NCBI GenBank assembly: GCA_964445195.1
Contig: CAYUKA010000012.1
Span: 1 to 63,938 of the forward strand
Direction: 5' to 3'
Origin: UM-FILTER-47-13 sp964445195
GTDB taxonomy: Bacteria > Pseudomonadota > Alphaproteobacteria > Micavibrionales > Micavibrionaceae
DNA length: 63,938 nucleotides
Below are positions 62,133-63,938 of this stretch, in pieces; positions within the stretch are counted from its first letter, which is position 1; every line of letters begins with the position of its first letter. Made by a program: the position numbers and the translations under genes. Below the pieces are notes generated by a model. The model was not told the origin of the DNA and did not search any database. It was given only the letters and a program-made list of their open reading frames with translations.

Positions 62133-62929
62133 AAGCCGAGTTTATTTTAATGGGATGCAGCGTCTCTTCCGGCGTACCGGCGCTCGGCAATGACTGGGGC
62201 GCGTGCGACCCTGATGAACCGAAAAACCGGCGCAACCGCCCCTGCGCCATATTAAAAACAGACGAAACGACACTGGTGATCGATACCGGCCCGGACTTTC
62301 GCAGCCAGATGAATGAGCTAAATCTCGGGACATGCGATGCCGTTCTCTATACGCATGCACATAGTGATCATATCCTTGGTATTGATGAGTTGCGGATCGT
62401 GCGTCACCGCAAAGGGGCGTTGGTTGATATATATGGTAACCGTGAAACCATTAAAACCCTGTGCAGCCGTTTTGATTACATGTTTGAAGACAAAACCCAT
62501 TATGCGCGGGTCTTACATCCCCATATTATTGAACAGGAAAAGCTGTATAGGCCGATAGAGATTCACGGTGTCAATATTGTTCCGTTTCATCAGGATCATG
62601 GCGATTGCGCCTGTTTGGGGTTTCGGTTCGGTTCTCTCGGTTATTCGGTCGATATGCATGACTTGACGCAGGATTCTGTTGACGTTCTGAGGGGAGTCGA
62701 TGTCTGGGTCGCCGACGGGGCAGGGCACCATATTGAGGATCATAAGACACATGCGCCTCTCAGTCGGCTTTACAAACTCAACGAACAAATAGGGGCAAAG
62801 ACGGTTTACGTCATTGGCCTGTCCAAGTTCATGGATTACCAGACATTAAAAGACGAACTTCCCAAGGGATTTGAACCGGCTTATGACGGCCTGCGTATAC
62901 CGGTCTTTTTGAACAAAGCGAATACCTAG
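62129..62929 (+). CDS. MBL-fold metallo-hydrolase (PhnP-like)
   Basis: 266 residues. The metal motif is YTHAHSDHILGIDELR, with later ligands in PFHQDHGDCACLGFR and WVADGAG. N-terminal MGCSVSSGVPALGNDWGACD fits the PhnP-type cyclic phosphodiesterase subgroup. The reaction is unknown. It ends the plus-strand series and overlaps the SEL1 gene stop by 4 nt on the other strand. Confidence 0.88.
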   Translation: MKAEFILMGCSVSSGVPALGNDWGACDPDEPKNRRNRPCAILKTDETTLVIDTGPDFRSQMNELNLGTCDAVLYTHAHSDHILGIDELRIVRHRKGALVDIYGNRETIKTLCSRFDYMFEDKTHYARVLHPHIIEQEKLYRPIEIHGVNIVPFHQDHGDCACLGFRFGSLGYSVDMHDLTQDSVDVLRGVDVWVADGAGHHIEDHKTHAPLSRLYKLNEQIGAKTVYVIGLSKFMDYQTLKDELPKGFEPAYDGLRIPVFLNKANT

Positions 62930-63744
62930 TTCCGATCGAGCCGTGTCAGGGCGGCGATGGCTTGTTCATTGCCTTGCCGGGCCGCACGGCGATACCAGCC
63001 TACAGCTTCTTCGAGATCCTGATCGACACCAAGACCTTGCTCATAAAACTCGCCCAGATAATATTGCGCGATCGTATCGCCGTTATTCGCAGCTTTTCTG
63101 TACCATTCATGAGCCTCACGATAATCCACATCAATATTGTCAAGTCCATGATGGAAGTATGAAGCCACGGCACGCTGCGCGATCGGATGATCTTCTGCTG
63201 CCGCCTTCAGCCAGGTGCGATAGGCGATGCCGTAATCCTGTCTTGTGCCGATACCTTTGTAATGCATCAGCCCAAGAGCGAAGAGTGCCTGTACCTCGCC
63301 ACGATCTGCACCTTTCTTGAACCACCGATAGGCATGCTGATCGTCTTTTTGTACACCTAGTCCTTCGTAAAATATTGTGCCGATGTAATAAAAAGACTCG
63401 AGATGATTTTCACTCGCCGATCTATATAGCCATTTGCGTGCCAGTATATAGTCCTGAGCCAAGCCACGCCCGTGATAATACAGCATACCCATACCATGCT
63501 GGGCTCCTACATGACCTTTACCGGCCGCTTTTAACCACCACATGTGGGCTTGCTCAAAATCAATTTTCGTACCGCTGCCATCATAGTAGCGTTTGCCAAT
63601 TTCGTACCATATATCTGTATCATCCGGAAATTCCTCAGACAGTTTTTCCAACTGGTCGAGGTTTTTCGAGTTGTACTTGCCAGCATGCGACGATGTGACA
63701 GGCACAATAGTCAGCAGTAGCACCAGCAGAAAAAGTAGTCTCAT
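62926..63744 (-). CDS. SEL1-repeat (TPR-like) secreted protein
   Basis: 272 residues. A signal peptide (LFLLVLLLTIVPVTSSHA) is followed by about five to six Sel1 repeats, e.g. GMGMLYYHGRGLAQDYILARKW, IGTIFYEGLGVQKDDQHAYRW and LGEFYEQGLGVDQDLEEAVGW (each partly quoted). Such repeats are protein-interaction scaffolds in the periplasm. Partner unknown. The 146 bp 63745-63890 upstream hold nothing I can assign. Confidence 0.88.
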   Translation of the reverse strand: MRLLFLLVLLLTIVPVTSSHAGKYNSKNLDQLEKLSEEFPDDTDIWYEIGKRYYDGSGTKIDFEQAHMWWLKAAGKGHVGAQHGMGMLYYHGRGLAQDYILARKWLYRSASENHLESFYYIGTIFYEGLGVQKDDQHAYRWFKKGADRGEVQALFALGLMHYKGIGTRQDYGIAYRTWLKAAAEDHPIAQRAVASYFHHGLDNIDVDYREAHEWYRKAANNGDTIAQYYLGEFYEQGLGVDQDLEEAVGWYRRAARQGNEQAIAALTRLDRN

Positions 63745-63892
63745 TACGCACCATAGGGTTATTATTCATCTATCTCTAATTTTAGCATTAATAAGCTTAA
63801 GACGTTAAATATATTCTGCATGGAAAGAGAGTGATCCAGCCCAGAGGCGGGCGGGGTTGTACATAGTAAAGTTACAATAAACCATGTTGCAA

Positions 63893-63932
63893 CAAAATAG
63901 AATTGTCTCTGTTTTTACAAAGTAGAATTGTC
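63893..63932. mobile_element. Probable IS21-family terminus (edge of window)
   Basis: Two direct copies of a 15-bp motif, CAAAATAGAATTGTC (63893-63907) and CAAAGTAGAATTGTC (63918-63932), match at 14 of 15 positions and are 25 nt apart. Read on the minus strand they are GACAATTCTA(C/T)TTTG, the kind of multiple terminal repeat found at IS21-family ends. No istA or istB gene is in the window, so this is either a remnant or an element cut by the window edge. Confidence 0.45.
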
Positions 63933-63938
63933 ACTACT

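Noticed and set aside
1..63938. CRISPR array, prophage or defence island
   Set aside because: No regularly spaced repeats, phage structural genes or recognised defence genes were seen; CcrM has no cognate nuclease and is a cell-cycle enzyme.

Overview
The window is chromosomal DNA of an alphaproteobacterium. The evidence is a CcrM-type GANTC adenine methyltransferase, split F0 genes with both b and b' subunits, 6S RNA next to 5-formyl-THF cyclo-ligase, the ruvCAB-ybgC-tolQRAB block, and the cell-envelope run mltB-rlpA-dac-tmk-holB-metG-tatD-MBL. GC content looks to be a little above 50 percent. The order or family cannot be fixed from the sequence alone; a Rhodospirillales- or Micavibrio-like relative would fit. 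Almost everything is core housekeeping with short intergenic gaps and many 1-8 bp gene overlaps. No prophage, plasmid, CRISPR array or complete insertion sequence is visible.

Layout. 0-6.4 kb: central carbon genes on the minus strand (transketolase; gap; a PF12118-type protein; a winged-helix protein; a 45-codon ORF; class I aldolase), without pgk and with one plus-strand exonuclease gene. 6.6-10.2 kb: zapA, a minus-strand ornithine aminotransferase, 6S RNA, 5-FCL and a YmdB-type phosphodiesterase. 10.2-11.6 kb: a MITE-like inverted repeat and a response regulator with an unknown partner gene. 11.7-19.2 kb: yebC, ruvC, GNAT, ruvA, ruvB, ybgC, tolQRAB. 19.2-25.7 kb (minus): rppH, a degenerate polysaccharide deacetylase, ctpA, envC, rlmH, rsfS, nadD and a cysteine hydrolase. 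25.7-35.8 kb (minus): atpF, atpF', atpE, atpB, atpI, smc, a DsbA-like protein, an OmpA-like protein, an inositol monophosphatase, efp and DUF721. 35.8-45.7 kb: mutY, a low-GC secreted protein, folB, ccrM, rnhB, pepN, a GNAT, obgE, rpmA and rplU.

45.8-52.5 kb is a signalling and lipid patch: a histidine kinase with a probable pseudo-receiver, its single-domain regulator, FadE, a second response regulator with the same GPDRRRKKD tail as the one at 11 kb, a ZIP transporter, a GNAT and two tRNA-Ser genes. 52.5-63.7 kb is a mainly plus-strand envelope and replication series (ydcF, mltB, rlpA, dac, tmk, holB, a sulfotransferase, metG, a DMT-type protein, tatD, an MBL hydrolase), ending in a convergent SEL1-repeat gene. 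The right edge carries two copies of a 15-bp repeat that look like an IS21-family terminus.

The most interesting observations are: rsfS with no ATG/GTG/TTG start but a strong Shine-Dalgarno before ATT; a GANTC cluster just upstream of ccrM; the two response regulators sharing an unexplained basic tail; the kinase with a degenerate receiver; the 45-codon ORF coupled by ATGAGTAA to a winged-helix gene; the 131-bp inverted-repeat element that supplies the stop-codon region of two convergent genes; and smc coupled to the F0 operon. No clearly novel multi-gene system such as a defence island or secretion cluster was found.
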